Assembly (NCBI GenBank): GCA_016712465.1
Contig: JADJQZ010000001.1
Location: 2,294,001 to 2,358,000 of the forward strand
DNA length: 64,000 nt
Direction of reading: 5' to 3'
Source: Candidatus Obscuribacter sp.
GTDB lineage: Bacteria; Cyanobacteriota; Vampirovibrionia; Obscuribacterales; Obscuribacteraceae
Positions within the stretch are counted from its first letter, which is position 1, and each line of letters starts with the position of its first letter. The translations under genes and the position numbers were made by a program. Positions 41,990 through 51,807 of the stretch are shown one piece after another. The notes below the pieces were generated by a model that saw only the letters and a list, made by a program, of their open reading frames with translations, did no database searches and was not told where the DNA came from.

Positions 41990-44312
41990 CTCTCAGACCT
42001 CTCAGACCATAGATGGAGAGTACCTCTTTCACTTTTGCCTCAGCGGCAATGTTTGCATACAAAAGTTGCTCATCTATTTCAGTTGTTGGTTCAAGATTCC
42101 TGGGGCTTTCTGGAGCGGTGCGAAGCTTTCTTAGTTCGTTTAAGATATGAGTTTTTTCTCTGGGCGTGAACTTTGTAAAAGCTATTCTAAGTGCCGGTAC
42201 GGCTTCAAGGTACTGTTCATCAGTGTATACCTTGATCAGGTTGTCGAGATCTTCCAGAAGAAGTGGGCTGAGCTTAAGTATTTCCTCGGCGAGGAAAAAT
42301 AGCCCTGTTAAATAGTCTCCTACTTTGTCCGGTGCTGAAAAGGCTGCTAGATCGAATCTTATGCTCTCCAATCCTATGTTCTGCAACTTATATAAAGCGC
42401 CGCTTATACCGCCTGCCAGTAGTGGAGCTATGTCCTTTTGGCGACGTGCTCTTTGGAAACTTTCTAGTACCAGGCTTTGATCGATTTTGAGTGTTTCAGT
42501 GAGTAGCTGGATAACCTGGCTTATAATCCAGATGCCGGTCAGATGCCCTTTGTCGCCCGTGGAGCCAAGGCTTTCCAATAGCCACAATGATCTTTCAAAC
42601 GTTAAAGAAAGCAGACTGTATAGTTCATTGCCCGGTCGCTCCTTTAATAATTTGTCAAGGTGGATGAGTTGAAACATTTCACCCATACCCTTAGTTACTG
42701 AAGCGAAATCCTGATCTACATTTATTGTCGATCTCAGCGATTCGATGAGTTCGGTTGAGAATTCTGTAAGTCCCATGAGGCATGATGCAGTCAGAACCTT
42801 TGCCACCAATTCTGTCTTGTTGCCTGATTCTTCCAAAGATGCCTTGAGTTTATTGATGATCGCTTCCTGCAGATTGCTACCCCAGACTGAGGCCTCTACG
42901 CAATCAGCTTCAAAGTATTCGGAGCACCAAACTGTCCAGTCTTCTTGAACTTTGCCGCTTTCATCGCCGCTAAATCCGCTAAAACCGGTGCGTGAAAAGC
43001 CTCTGAGCGTGAGAGTATGTAATTTGTGTAGAAATGAACTTATCTCACGATCGCTTGTCGATTCAAGATTAAGCGTTAGCTGCTTCTTCTCGTTGCTGTT
43101 TTCTGGGATCAGACCAAGTAGGGCAAGTTGAGCCTTAATTTCAATGGTTAGAGGCGGTTGGCTTGAACGTGCGGATAGTCTACCCTGCCTCTTTCCTCTA
43201 AAAATTGAACGTAGTTCCGACATAAGTGGGTGAACTGATTCAAACATAGTCTCGTCTTTGACCATGGTTGCGCAGATACCATCGAGCAGGTCATTTCTGA
43301 AAATTGCCTTGTGACCGCGTATTTGACTCAAACCTTCCGCCATTCCCCTGGCGGCTATCAAGTCGGCCGTAGAAATAGGTTGTTTGGCATCTCTTAATGC
43401 CTGCACGGCCTGCGCTAGTAAGGTCTCATGAATGCTATCGAGCCGACCATTCAATCTGCCAAGCCAAACTTGCTGATAAAAGCCGGGGCATGGCAGCCCG
43501 GCCTCGTAGCCTTTGTAAGCATCCAGTCTGGCGTCGGTGAATGGTGTTAAGGTTGCGCCACTATCAATATCTTCATTGGAATCTGGTTGCTCGTTTTCAA
43601 GGAGTGGAGAGTCAGGGCTAAGGAGCGCCGTTGCGGGTTCCTTCAGTAGCTCATATAATCCGGCGCTGTGAAAGCCGCCAGTTACAATTATGAGCTGGCC
43701 TTCGTACTGGGAGCGCACCGCATGTATTTTTGAGACCATGAACTGCTCCCTGACCGTAGTCTCCTCATCGATATAGCATGATTCACGAAGAAGTAAGCAG
43801 ATTCCATGACATCTATCCATGTAAGTTTGAATATCTAGGGTAGTATCGGATTCCAACAATTTATCCCAGAGCCCGTCGAAGTCCTCCACGCCAAAGTGTT
43901 CGCAAACAGCTTCAATTGCCGGACTCTGTCTAATCGGTCCATCTGCATACTGATGCTTAGTGCGAGTTCTAGTGGCTAATCTTGCAAACGGCAGGTCTAT
44001 AAATTGGACGGGAATCTTTAGCTGCAAGCACTTGATTATTGCCTGGTACTCAGGAGAAAAGTCTGTGAATGGGTAGAAGGCACCGTAGGTGGTGTTTTGT
44101 TTGCGAAAATAGGAATAGATTGCAATTGGTAATGTGTGGTCCAGCGCCAATTCGCTAATTTGCTCATTGTAGTCGGAAGGCCCCTCAATCAACACCGCTG
44201 ACGGCTTCGCCTCTTCGATCAGGTCCCGCAGCAAAATGGCTGCAGTAGGGCTGTGATGCCGGACTGGAAAAAAGACTGTTTCTGAATCAAGACGGGCCAG
44301 TATTTCTCTCAA
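41982..44312 (-). CDS. DUF5682 family protein (YehM-like)
   Basis: A 776-aa soluble protein with DUF5682 signature FFPVRHHSPTAA near the start, followed by SAVLIEGPSDYN and PIAIYSYFRK. The N-terminal ~250 residues look like an EreA/TraB-type fold (His-rich, RHHSP, a GGFHSAGLYEL strand). The C-terminal half is a long helical array. The position corresponds to YehM of E. coli. Its stop overlaps the VWA gene, and its ATG overlaps the AAA+ stop by four bases (ATGA), so the three proteins are translated in step. Biochemical role unknown. Confidence 0.9.
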   Translation of the reverse strand: MREILARLDSETVFFPVRHHSPTAAILLRDLIEEAKPSAVLIEGPSDYNEQISELALDHTLPIAIYSYFRKQNTTYGAFYPFTDFSPEYQAIIKCLQLKIPVQFIDLPFARLATRTRTKHQYADGPIRQSPAIEAVCEHFGVEDFDGLWDKLLESDTTLDIQTYMDRCHGICLLLRESCYIDEETTVREQFMVSKIHAVRSQYEGQLIIVTGGFHSAGLYELLKEPATALLSPDSPLLENEQPDSNEDIDSGATLTPFTDARLDAYKGYEAGLPCPGFYQQVWLGRLNGRLDSIHETLLAQAVQALRDAKQPISTADLIAARGMAEGLSQIRGHKAIFRNDLLDGICATMVKDETMFESVHPLMSELRSIFRGKRQGRLSARSSQPPLTIEIKAQLALLGLIPENSNEKKQLTLNLESTSDREISSFLHKLHTLTLRGFSRTGFSGFSGDESGKVQEDWTVWCSEYFEADCVEASVWGSNLQEAIINKLKASLEESGNKTELVAKVLTASCLMGLTEFSTELIESLRSTINVDQDFASVTKGMGEMFQLIHLDKLLKERPGNELYSLLSLTFERSLWLLESLGSTGDKGHLTGIWIISQVIQLLTETLKIDQSLVLESFQRARRQKDIAPLLAGGISGALYKLQNIGLESIRFDLAAFSAPDKVGDYLTGLFFLAEEILKLSPLLLEDLDNLIKVYTDEQYLEAVPALRIAFTKFTPREKTHILNELRKLRTAPESPRNLEPTTEIDEQLLYANIAAEAKVKEVLSIYGLRGLRDD

Positions 44313-45415
44313 ACTAGATTCCTTCTTGCTTCGTATAAGTTCTGCCAGACCTCCTCTGACCTTTTAGCGACACAATTATTGAAATAGTGCATTAGCTTTT
44401 TCATGTCATCTGGGGAATCCTTGATAGCTGAACCCAGGAGTCCATGCACGAGATGCTCAGCGGTTGCCTGGCTTTCGGCGTAGTAGTGAGCGTGCAGCCC
44501 GGCTGCAAAACCGGTAGAGATTGCTTCAGCTACGCTCATTACTGTACTGAGCGGCTCCAGTGCCTGTCCTTCCTGGGTGCGTCCGTTTCTCAATTCGTGA
44601 AAGGTGGTAGCAAGAACCTCCAGGACCGATTCCGGCAGGTTCAGGTTTAGACCGGCATCTTGGAATAGTTTCGCTGTTTCTCTCTTGATCAGCTCAATCT
44701 CCCGCTGCAGGTCTGCAATCGGCTGCAGCGTCTCGAAGTTGAATCTTCTTTTGAGAGCCGCGCTCATCTCATTTACTCCGCGGTCGCGTGTGTTGGCCGT
44801 GGCAATTATGTTAAAGCCGACGGCACCGAAGAGAGCACTGTCTTTGCCTGGTAGTTCGGGAATGTTGAGAACTTTCTCCGACAACACGGACAGGAGGGTG
44901 TCTTGAACTTCTAGTGGGCAGCGAGTAATTTCTTCGAAGCGTACTATTTTCCCCTCTCTCATGCCTTTATAGAGTGGTGCCGGTACCAGGGAGCGCTCGC
45001 TTGGTCCCTCAGCGAGAAGCAGAGCGTAGTTCCAAGAGTACTTGATATGGTCTTCCGTTGTGCCGGCGCTACCCTGGATCGTGAGACCTGAGTCGCCGCT
45101 AATGGCGCTGGCTAGAAGTTCGCTGAGCATACTCTTGGCTGTGCCAGGCTCACCTATGAGCATCAGTCCGCGGTTAGTGGCCAGCGCAACCACGCAGCGT
45201 TCTATCACATTTCTTGAGCCGACAAACTTAGGTGTAATATTTAGCGCTTTGTCTCCTAGCACAAATTTTAGAACTGAGTCCGGTGCCATTCGCCAACCTT
45301 TTGGTTTGGCTGTTTTCTTGTCTTTTTCGACCAGTAGCGCAAGTTCCCTGGCATATTCCAGCTCTGCTGGTTTTCTCTGAATCTCTTTAGCCTGTTTCGT
45401 TTCGGAGTTCTTCAT
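44309..45415 (-). CDS. MoxR-type AAA+ ATPase (YehL-like)
   Basis: A 368-aa AAA_5/MoxR ATPase. Walker A is GEPGTAKS (88-95), the Walker B-like strand is VRFEEI (158-163, with Glu replacing the usual Asp), followed by the sensor ATANTRDRG and the Arg finger region LKRRF. The N-terminal ~45 residues are polar. MoxR ATPases form hexamers that remodel a VWA-containing partner; YehL is one of the recognised subfamilies. The VWA partner is encoded two genes downstream. ATG at 45415, 37 bases after the second DUF4132 gene. Confidence 0.93.
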   Translation of the reverse strand: MKNSETKQAKEIQRKPAELEYARELALLVEKDKKTAKPKGWRMAPDSVLKFVLGDKALNITPKFVGSRNVIERCVVALATNRGLMLIGEPGTAKSMLSELLASAISGDSGLTIQGSAGTTEDHIKYSWNYALLLAEGPSERSLVPAPLYKGMREGKIVRFEEITRCPLEVQDTLLSVLSEKVLNIPELPGKDSALFGAVGFNIIATANTRDRGVNEMSAALKRRFNFETLQPIADLQREIELIKRETAKLFQDAGLNLNLPESVLEVLATTFHELRNGRTQEGQALEPLSTVMSVAEAISTGFAAGLHAHYYAESQATAEHLVHGLLGSAIKDSPDDMKKLMHYFNNCVAKRSEEVWQNLYEARRNLV

Positions 45416-45452
45416 TGGTCACCCTGTCTACTGTAGAGGTCTTGAATAGCAA

Positions 45453-48347
45453 TCAACTTTTCATTGCTTTTTCTAATAGGAGGATAAGGTCGGTCAACGC
45501 TTCGCTAGCGGTTATAGGGTCAACGTCCTTCAATTTTAGAATTGTAGTATCTTCGTCGTTGCCATGGTATGAGCTCTGAGAGCTTGTGTCGGCACGGAAT
45601 AAGATACCTTCAATTCTTTGAAGTTCCGACTCGGTTGGTAAACCGACTAGGATACCGGTGTAGGACAAGAATGCGGTTATATCATTTACAGGAAAATGCT
45701 TGTAGTGGTAGAAGTAACAACCGCCGTCTTCCGGCACCCCTCGAATCCAACCCCTGCGTTCCAATATTCCAAGAACTTGCACGGCTTCGAATACTTTGCC
45801 TTGAAAACGGTCAAAAGAATTGGTCTTGAGTTCCTCGGGCGTAAACAAGAAGATGGACCTGCCCAATTGCGGGAATATCTCTTTGAGCCCGTAATCGGCT
45901 TTAAGTTCAGCCCATGCTCTGCTCTCATCCTTGCTGATATGAAGAGGATGGATGATACCTATCTGAGCTGAATCTTGAAGTGTAGTCGGCTGTTCTGACA
46001 AGTCAAGTAATTCATGTTCATCGCCAATACGGAAGGTGCGGAGGCATTTGTCTTCTTTATCGAAGATACCCCAAATTAGAGTTTTTGCCAGGTGAAATTG
46101 AAGTGGATGATAGAGAATATACTGTCTGAAGTCATTGGCTGACCAGCGACGTCTTGTGACCATGGCCTGCTCTAAACGCTGTACCTGCGACTTGACCACG
46201 GTTCTCAGTTGAGCCTTGAATGCTTTCCACTGTTTGGTTGCCTCTTCTGCCTTTTGTATATCGTCACTTTGTGCAATCTTGGGTAAGTCAGTACTTACTC
46301 TACCGCTTTCATTTTTTACCCGAGGTTTCAAGTCTTCACCGAGCACGAAGCGGAACTGCCGGGTTCCGAAGTCGAAGATACGGCGACCATTTTCATCTAA
46401 ACCAAGCGTCGGTACAATTCTGTCGGCTAACTCATCTCTGCTCAATCCGCGAGCTTCGGCGATATTGTTTAATTCAATTGCCGCTTTATGCTGAAGGGAC
46501 TTGAGCGAATTCGACTGACTCATTTCGTTTAATTTCATCAGTGCAAAATCACTGCCGCATAGCGTCAGGCACTTAATCACCAGCGCTGCCCTGGCTGCGG
46601 CTCCGCCGGTTCGCCATTCTTTTATATACGGGATCAACTGGCAGATGGCGCTGTCTGAGCCCAGTATACCTACCGCAAACAAACACCATTTCTCTTTGGG
46701 CTCGCTGAAGGCATCCATCCAGCGGTCGAATAGTTCAGCAACGAAGTGATCGAAGCGAGATCTGTCAATGGAAGACCGAAGTCTGACTAATAGAGGATCA
46801 ATAGCATCCGGGCTGCTTGATATCAAAGCGGCTAGTATGCGATTTGTTTTGTAGCCGGAGAAGGAATATTCCTCTATCTTGATTTGTGGCAGTAAATTTG
46901 GGTTTAGCCAGGCGGGCAAAGGTACCGTTGCCGGACCTGGATTCTCTGCAAATATCTTTTCTAGCCATTCAGGACCTTTGGAGTCTTCTCTATCTATCGC
47001 GTCTGAGCGTGCTTTTCGAGCCTTCTGTTCGACTTCTCGTTTGTTCTTGCGCTCCAGTCTGATTTCTCTTTCCCATTCCTTAACTTCGGCAAGCAGTTCA
47101 TGATACTGGGAGGGCAGCTCTGATACCTTGATTGTTTTTGAGATATCAATCAGCAGTTTTCTTCGGCGCAATGCAGTTTCTTTGTCTTCGGTCTGGTATT
47201 GCGCCAATCCCATAAAAGTCTCAAGAGGGTTGTTTCGAATCCAGTCTGCTGGAATATCGTGGATAGTTTTCTGCAGGCTCAGTTCAAAGAGGGTTGGCGC
47301 TATACCAATAGAATCAAGCCAGGTGATGATTGTTATGATGTCGCGCAGCTCAGAATTGTTATAGTAGTAGCTGTTTGCGGTATATACCGAACTCTTCATC
47401 ATTTTAGTAAGGGCGGAACTGCCGGTATGGGCAATCCAGGAGATATGGTCATCCACTGTCGTGAGCATTATTTTTAGACGTTCAAAATGATGAATTACAA
47501 GGGCTGGATCCTTCAGTCCGAATATGAGAATTTGCGGTCGAGCCATTTGCTCGAATGTTGCTTTTGCGTAGTAAGCATCTGGAATTTTCTCGATGATGGG
47601 TAGCAGAGTTTCGTGCATGCCGAAAAGCGCTGCTGCTGCCAGGTCGATTGGAATATCTTCTTTCTGAAAGGTCGGCCGCCAGTTTAGTTTTTCAATTCTC
47701 TCTGAAAGATAGGTCTGAACCTTTTCAAGTTCCTCATCTGTGATGTAGGGAACCAGGTATTCTCTCACTATCATAAGGGTCTCGAAGCCGATTCGACTGG
47801 AGAAATGATCGCGCCATAGCTCGATAAAAGTGGGAAACGGCAGTAAATTGAGCAGGGCGCAGATGACGGGTTTTGGTGGTGAAATGTGCTTGCCGTAGCG
47901 AGGCTGAAAGGATCCAGACGTTAGTCTGCATATAGCTTCATCCGACATCTCTTGTGGAAGATGGCTCTCTAATAGTCTACTTTCAAGAGTCAGTGCCAAT
48001 GCTTCATTTACGTCGCCGGAGGCGGGTGGCTTTGTTTGTAAGTCTTTCAGAATGCTATTCTTGAGACTGAGGCTCTGGAGCCAAAAAAGGCTCTCTTCTC
48101 GTGTCCATATAAGTGCTTCCAGGCTCATTTTGTAATTTGGTGAGTCCATGCTCAGTCCATGCACTGTCGTGTGTTTAAGCCTGGTTGCTGCTTTCTTTGG
48201 ATTGAAAGGAACAGTGTGTGGTCTCGGTTGGGGGGCTTTCCGACGCCAGAAGGCATGCAATAGCTTGTCGGCAGGAAATCGCTTGAGTTCCTCTTCCACA
48301 TCAATTGAACCCGGCACAAACGGTGGTATTAGGTTGTCTGTGGTCAT
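45453..48347 (-). CDS. DUF4132 protein without WGR domain, 964 aa
   Basis: A large soluble protein related to its upstream neighbour. The C-terminal half has the DUF4132 pattern: LMKLNEMSQSNSLKSLQHKA, the RGLSRDELADRIVPTLGLDENG segment, and RRRWSANDFRQYILYHPLQ. The N-terminal part is a helical repeat array without the WGR motif. The two DUF4132 genes align over this region, so this copy probably arose by duplication. The ATG at 48347 has a weak site, 27 bases after the upstream stop. In E. coli a single gene (YehI/MolR) occupies this position. Role unknown; the helical array could bind the AAA+/VWA complex. Confidence 0.9.
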   Translation of the reverse strand: MTTDNLIPPFVPGSIDVEEELKRFPADKLLHAFWRRKAPQPRPHTVPFNPKKAATRLKHTTVHGLSMDSPNYKMSLEALIWTREESLFWLQSLSLKNSILKDLQTKPPASGDVNEALALTLESRLLESHLPQEMSDEAICRLTSGSFQPRYGKHISPPKPVICALLNLLPFPTFIELWRDHFSSRIGFETLMIVREYLVPYITDEELEKVQTYLSERIEKLNWRPTFQKEDIPIDLAAAALFGMHETLLPIIEKIPDAYYAKATFEQMARPQILIFGLKDPALVIHHFERLKIMLTTVDDHISWIAHTGSSALTKMMKSSVYTANSYYYNNSELRDIITIITWLDSIGIAPTLFELSLQKTIHDIPADWIRNNPLETFMGLAQYQTEDKETALRRRKLLIDISKTIKVSELPSQYHELLAEVKEWEREIRLERKNKREVEQKARKARSDAIDREDSKGPEWLEKIFAENPGPATVPLPAWLNPNLLPQIKIEEYSFSGYKTNRILAALISSSPDAIDPLLVRLRSSIDRSRFDHFVAELFDRWMDAFSEPKEKWCLFAVGILGSDSAICQLIPYIKEWRTGGAAARAALVIKCLTLCGSDFALMKLNEMSQSNSLKSLQHKAAIELNNIAEARGLSRDELADRIVPTLGLDENGRRIFDFGTRQFRFVLGEDLKPRVKNESGRVSTDLPKIAQSDDIQKAEEATKQWKAFKAQLRTVVKSQVQRLEQAMVTRRRWSANDFRQYILYHPLQFHLAKTLIWGIFDKEDKCLRTFRIGDEHELLDLSEQPTTLQDSAQIGIIHPLHISKDESRAWAELKADYGLKEIFPQLGRSIFLFTPEELKTNSFDRFQGKVFEAVQVLGILERRGWIRGVPEDGGCYFYHYKHFPVNDITAFLSYTGILVGLPTESELQRIEGILFRADTSSQSSYHGNDEDTTILKLKDVDPITASEALTDLILLLEKAMKS

Positions 48348-48374
48348 TTTTTATCTCGTTGAGTTCTTTGATGG

Positions 48375-51300
48375 TTACAACTTTTCTGCTTTTGCCGTAG
48401 CCAGGACCAAATCGGCAATAACTTCGCTCATGATGATTGGGTTGACTTTAGAATAATTCAGCTCTGACCCCTGCGTTGCATATCGCATCCAAGAGTTGGG
48501 TTCGGTTCTGCCAGCCAGGAAAGCGACCTGCGATATTTCTTGCTTCTCGGAATCTTTCAGCATACCGGGGATGACTCCTGGATAGCTAACGTGTGCTGTT
48601 ACATCCTTCCCTGGAAAATATTTATAGTGTCCGCAAAATAACGGTCCGTCGCCAACTGCCTCACGGCTCCAGCCTCGTCGGTCAAGAGCACCCACGAGCG
48701 CCACAGCCTCTATTTTTTGCGAATCAAATCGGCTGAGATGATTAGTTCGTTTCTCTTCTTCGGTCAATCGAAACACCGGTCGTGACATTTGTGCAAAAGG
48801 TGGCACCAGGTTGTAGTCAGAGACTATCTGTCCCCACTTCTCGATCAGCTCTTGGCTGAGCCGCAGCGGATGCAAAATGATTATGCGGCTATCAGCTTTC
48901 AGCTGCATTTCTCGGTCGTTTTCATCTGCAAGTTCATCCTCGTCCGTGCAGCGAAATGTTGAAATAAGCCTGTCCTGAGCGTCTACTTCGCCCCAGATCA
49001 GTTGTCTGGCAATATGTTTAATCAGTGGATGCCTACGAACCAGTGAATCGAACTCACTTGCTTTCCATGTTCTACTTGATATAAGCGCTGTTTCAAGTTT
49101 TGCTGATTGAACCTTGGCGACTGTTTTTACCTGGTTCTTGATGGATTTCCATAGCTTAATTGACTCTGCTGCAAGCACCGGATCGTCTTGCTGGTTGGGC
49201 GAGGGAAGTTCATCTCGAACTTTGCCCTCCTGGTCCTTCAGGTGTGCCTTCAGGTCAGGGCTGAGCAGAAAATAGAACTCTCGTTTACCATAGCTGAAAG
49301 TCAGTTTTCCTTTTTCATCCAGTCCGCAAGTCGGTACGATTCGGTCTTCAAGCTGCTCTTTTGTGAATCCTCTCTGCCTGGCGATTTCCGAGAGATCTGC
49401 AACCGCTCTGTGCTTGAGTGATTTAAGCGAAGCTGTTTGAGAGATTTCGTGAAGCTTCATTAGTGCAACGTCGCTACCGCAGGCGCGCATGCAGTCAAGA
49501 CCGAAGGCTGCTCGCCCGGGATTGCCGCCTGCTCGCCAGGCTTTCATGTGGGGAATGAGTTTGCAAACTGCTTCGTCTGAACCAAGATAGCCGATGGCTA
49601 GCATGCACCATTTGTCTTTTGAGGGCGCAAGCTCGTTCATCCAGCGCTCGAATAGTTCTCCGACAAAATTGTCGAAGGTGCTGCGAGGGACCTTCTCTCT
49701 CAATTCTTTGAGAATCGGCGCTACTTTATCTGGGGTGCTGCTTTTCATAGAAAGAAGGAGATGCTCAATTTGATCATCGTTCAGGCAATAGCCTTCTATG
49801 TATAGCGGTGATAGCGCCACATCCTGGAGATACTTGGGGAGAGTGATTCGTTTTGGGCGGTCGTGCCTTTTGAAGAGTTCCGCCAGCCATTCCGGACAAG
49901 GTTGTTGTGCTGCTTTACCCTGGATCTTGCTATTGCTGATTTGGTCAAAATCTGCCCAGTATTCTCTGGGAAGGCATTCTTTTTTCAAACGCTGAGTGAG
50001 ATCCGTAAGATAGCGAAGCGCTTGTCTGGCTGTGTCCGTATTCTCTGTTTTGTAGCTGAGCAGTCCGATGAAGGAATATTCCGGATTTTCTTGCAGCCAT
50101 TTACGGCAGACCTTAGTGAAATGTTTGGAGAGTGAGAGTCTAAAAATGTAACGTGCCGTTTCTGGTGCTTTGACCATGAATAGCGGTTGCAGAAGGTCCA
50201 GCACGTGTTCTATCGGTGGCTTAATGAAATATTCGGACATTGCTTCTTCCAGAAAGTCGCAGATTGGTTCAAGATTCTGCCAGCCAAGCTGCGCTGCCCA
50301 GCTCCAACTTTCACCTCTTTTTGAAATTCTCAGACCCAGCCTGTGCCAGTGTTTGAGTATGAGTCCAGGTTCGGCCAGACCAAGCACCAGCATCTGGGGT
50401 CTGGCTAGATCCGGATATTTGGTTTCCTTTTTGTAAAAGCCGTCTGGAATCGCCTCTATTGCAGGGAGTAGATGTTCGCGCATACAGAGAAGTGCCGCCA
50501 TTATGTATGGTACCGGAACCTGCTCAGATGAGTCTTTGGGTTGCCATTTGTTTGCGGCAATTTGCTTACTTACGTATTCCTTCAGGTTTTCAACATCCAT
50601 CTCTGAAATATAGGGAAGGACTTCGGAGCGGACGGCGCTTATAATCGCCGATTGTGCATAGGCACCTTCAAAGTCAGTCACGCAAGGGTCCGCATAGGTA
50701 TCCCAAATAGTTTCCCAGATAGTTAGAAAGTCTTCCATGGAAACCAGCCCGAGAATGGGGAAAGCAAGGCTAAACATGGTGTCACGTCTTGTGACCTTAG
50801 TTAGCACGCTGCCGTTAAAGTTTGTGGCATGATGATTGAGACCGACAGAACGAACAATCTGTACAATTTCAGCAGTGGTTGGTTTGATGCTTAAATCTCG
50901 GTTAGCAATTGCTTTATAGATTCGTTGCTCGTTCAGGGATTTAGCTTTTGGATAATTGAAGATTCCGCTTGCAAGAATCTCATATCTGTATTTGTAAACC
51001 TCTGTTATGCCAATTAACCAGAGGTAGTTTTCTTCAGTTGACCTTGCCAGGGCGGAGCAGTCTAGCTCTTTCCAGCGCTCTATTATTGCTGAATCGTGAC
51101 TGCTGACTTTTAGAATGCTCTGAATTGTGTCTATGCGATTGAAAGGGCGTTTTGGCGGCAATGGAAGCGGAGCCTTCCTCAAGTTGAAGGCGAAGCCGAT
51201 ATCTTCAGGTTTTAGTGCTAAGGTTCTAGTAATCTCAATTTGAGTAGGTGTAGGTCTGGAGTTTATCTGGCTGGTTTTCGAAGAAACCCGGCTGTATGGA

Positions 51301-51584
51301 GTTCTTTCGCCACTGGCCGGCGCTGCTTGAACAATAGCGGACTTGTCATCAGCTACCTCTTCTGCGGAGGTCTCGTGTACCTTGGTATAGCCCTTTTTGA
51401 GCTTTTCTTTGACCTGCTTATCAAGGGAGGCTAGGGCTTCTTCCTTTGAGGAAAATTCCGTGAGCTTTTCTTGACCGGCTGTACCCACGCGTCCAAAATG
51501 AATCACGAGTTTATTTGCGCTCTGTTTGATCTTCCAAAACTTGTTCGATGTGCCTTCTACATATTTAAGAGCCACTTCCTTCAT
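48375..51584 (-). CDS. WGR-DUF4132 protein (YehI/MolR-like), 1069 aa
   Basis: First gene of the operon. Residues ~1-75 form a WGR domain: KYVEGTSNKFWKI, then the core HFGRVGTAGQEKLTEF with Phe replacing Trp of the name-giving motif, and AxxxLDKQVKEKLKKGY. WGR domains occur in poly(ADP-ribose) polymerases and the E. coli protein MolR. A basic linker follows, then a long helical array and the C-terminal DUF4132 region (RGFTKEQLEDRIVPTCGLDEKG, FDSLVRRHPL). ATG at 51584, GAGG upstream. No catalytic PARP domain is visible. It is the likely DNA- or nucleic-acid-sensing member, by analogy with WGR in PARPs. Confidence 0.92.
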   Translation of the reverse strand: MKEVALKYVEGTSNKFWKIKQSANKLVIHFGRVGTAGQEKLTEFSSKEEALASLDKQVKEKLKKGYTKVHETSAEEVADDKSAIVQAAPASGERTPYSRVSSKTSQINSRPTPTQIEITRTLALKPEDIGFAFNLRKAPLPLPPKRPFNRIDTIQSILKVSSHDSAIIERWKELDCSALARSTEENYLWLIGITEVYKYRYEILASGIFNYPKAKSLNEQRIYKAIANRDLSIKPTTAEIVQIVRSVGLNHHATNFNGSVLTKVTRRDTMFSLAFPILGLVSMEDFLTIWETIWDTYADPCVTDFEGAYAQSAIISAVRSEVLPYISEMDVENLKEYVSKQIAANKWQPKDSSEQVPVPYIMAALLCMREHLLPAIEAIPDGFYKKETKYPDLARPQMLVLGLAEPGLILKHWHRLGLRISKRGESWSWAAQLGWQNLEPICDFLEEAMSEYFIKPPIEHVLDLLQPLFMVKAPETARYIFRLSLSKHFTKVCRKWLQENPEYSFIGLLSYKTENTDTARQALRYLTDLTQRLKKECLPREYWADFDQISNSKIQGKAAQQPCPEWLAELFKRHDRPKRITLPKYLQDVALSPLYIEGYCLNDDQIEHLLLSMKSSTPDKVAPILKELREKVPRSTFDNFVGELFERWMNELAPSKDKWCMLAIGYLGSDEAVCKLIPHMKAWRAGGNPGRAAFGLDCMRACGSDVALMKLHEISQTASLKSLKHRAVADLSEIARQRGFTKEQLEDRIVPTCGLDEKGKLTFSYGKREFYFLLSPDLKAHLKDQEGKVRDELPSPNQQDDPVLAAESIKLWKSIKNQVKTVAKVQSAKLETALISSRTWKASEFDSLVRRHPLIKHIARQLIWGEVDAQDRLISTFRCTDEDELADENDREMQLKADSRIIILHPLRLSQELIEKWGQIVSDYNLVPPFAQMSRPVFRLTEEEKRTNHLSRFDSQKIEAVALVGALDRRGWSREAVGDGPLFCGHYKYFPGKDVTAHVSYPGVIPGMLKDSEKQEISQVAFLAGRTEPNSWMRYATQGSELNYSKVNPIIMSEVIADLVLATAKAEKL

Positions 51585-51807
51585 GATTTCTTGGTCCTCA
51601 ATGTTGGCCCTGCCTTTACGTTAATATGGTGGTACATTTTACAGGTCTTGAGATTCTGCCGACCTATTGGACATTGGGTTGTGCATTAAATCCCCTGGTT
51701 GTTAGTTAGGGCCAATTAATAGTTGGTCTTCTTGGCGGGTCAGGTCCTTTTGCTTGGCTAAGTATCGAGAATGAAGACCAGCATTTGCTTTTCCGCCCCG
51801 CCTCGAC

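Noticed and set aside
38773..51584. Possible toxin-antitoxin or known phage-defence island
   Set aside because: No nuclease, methylase, integrase or small toxin pair is seen; the match to the yeh locus is more specific.
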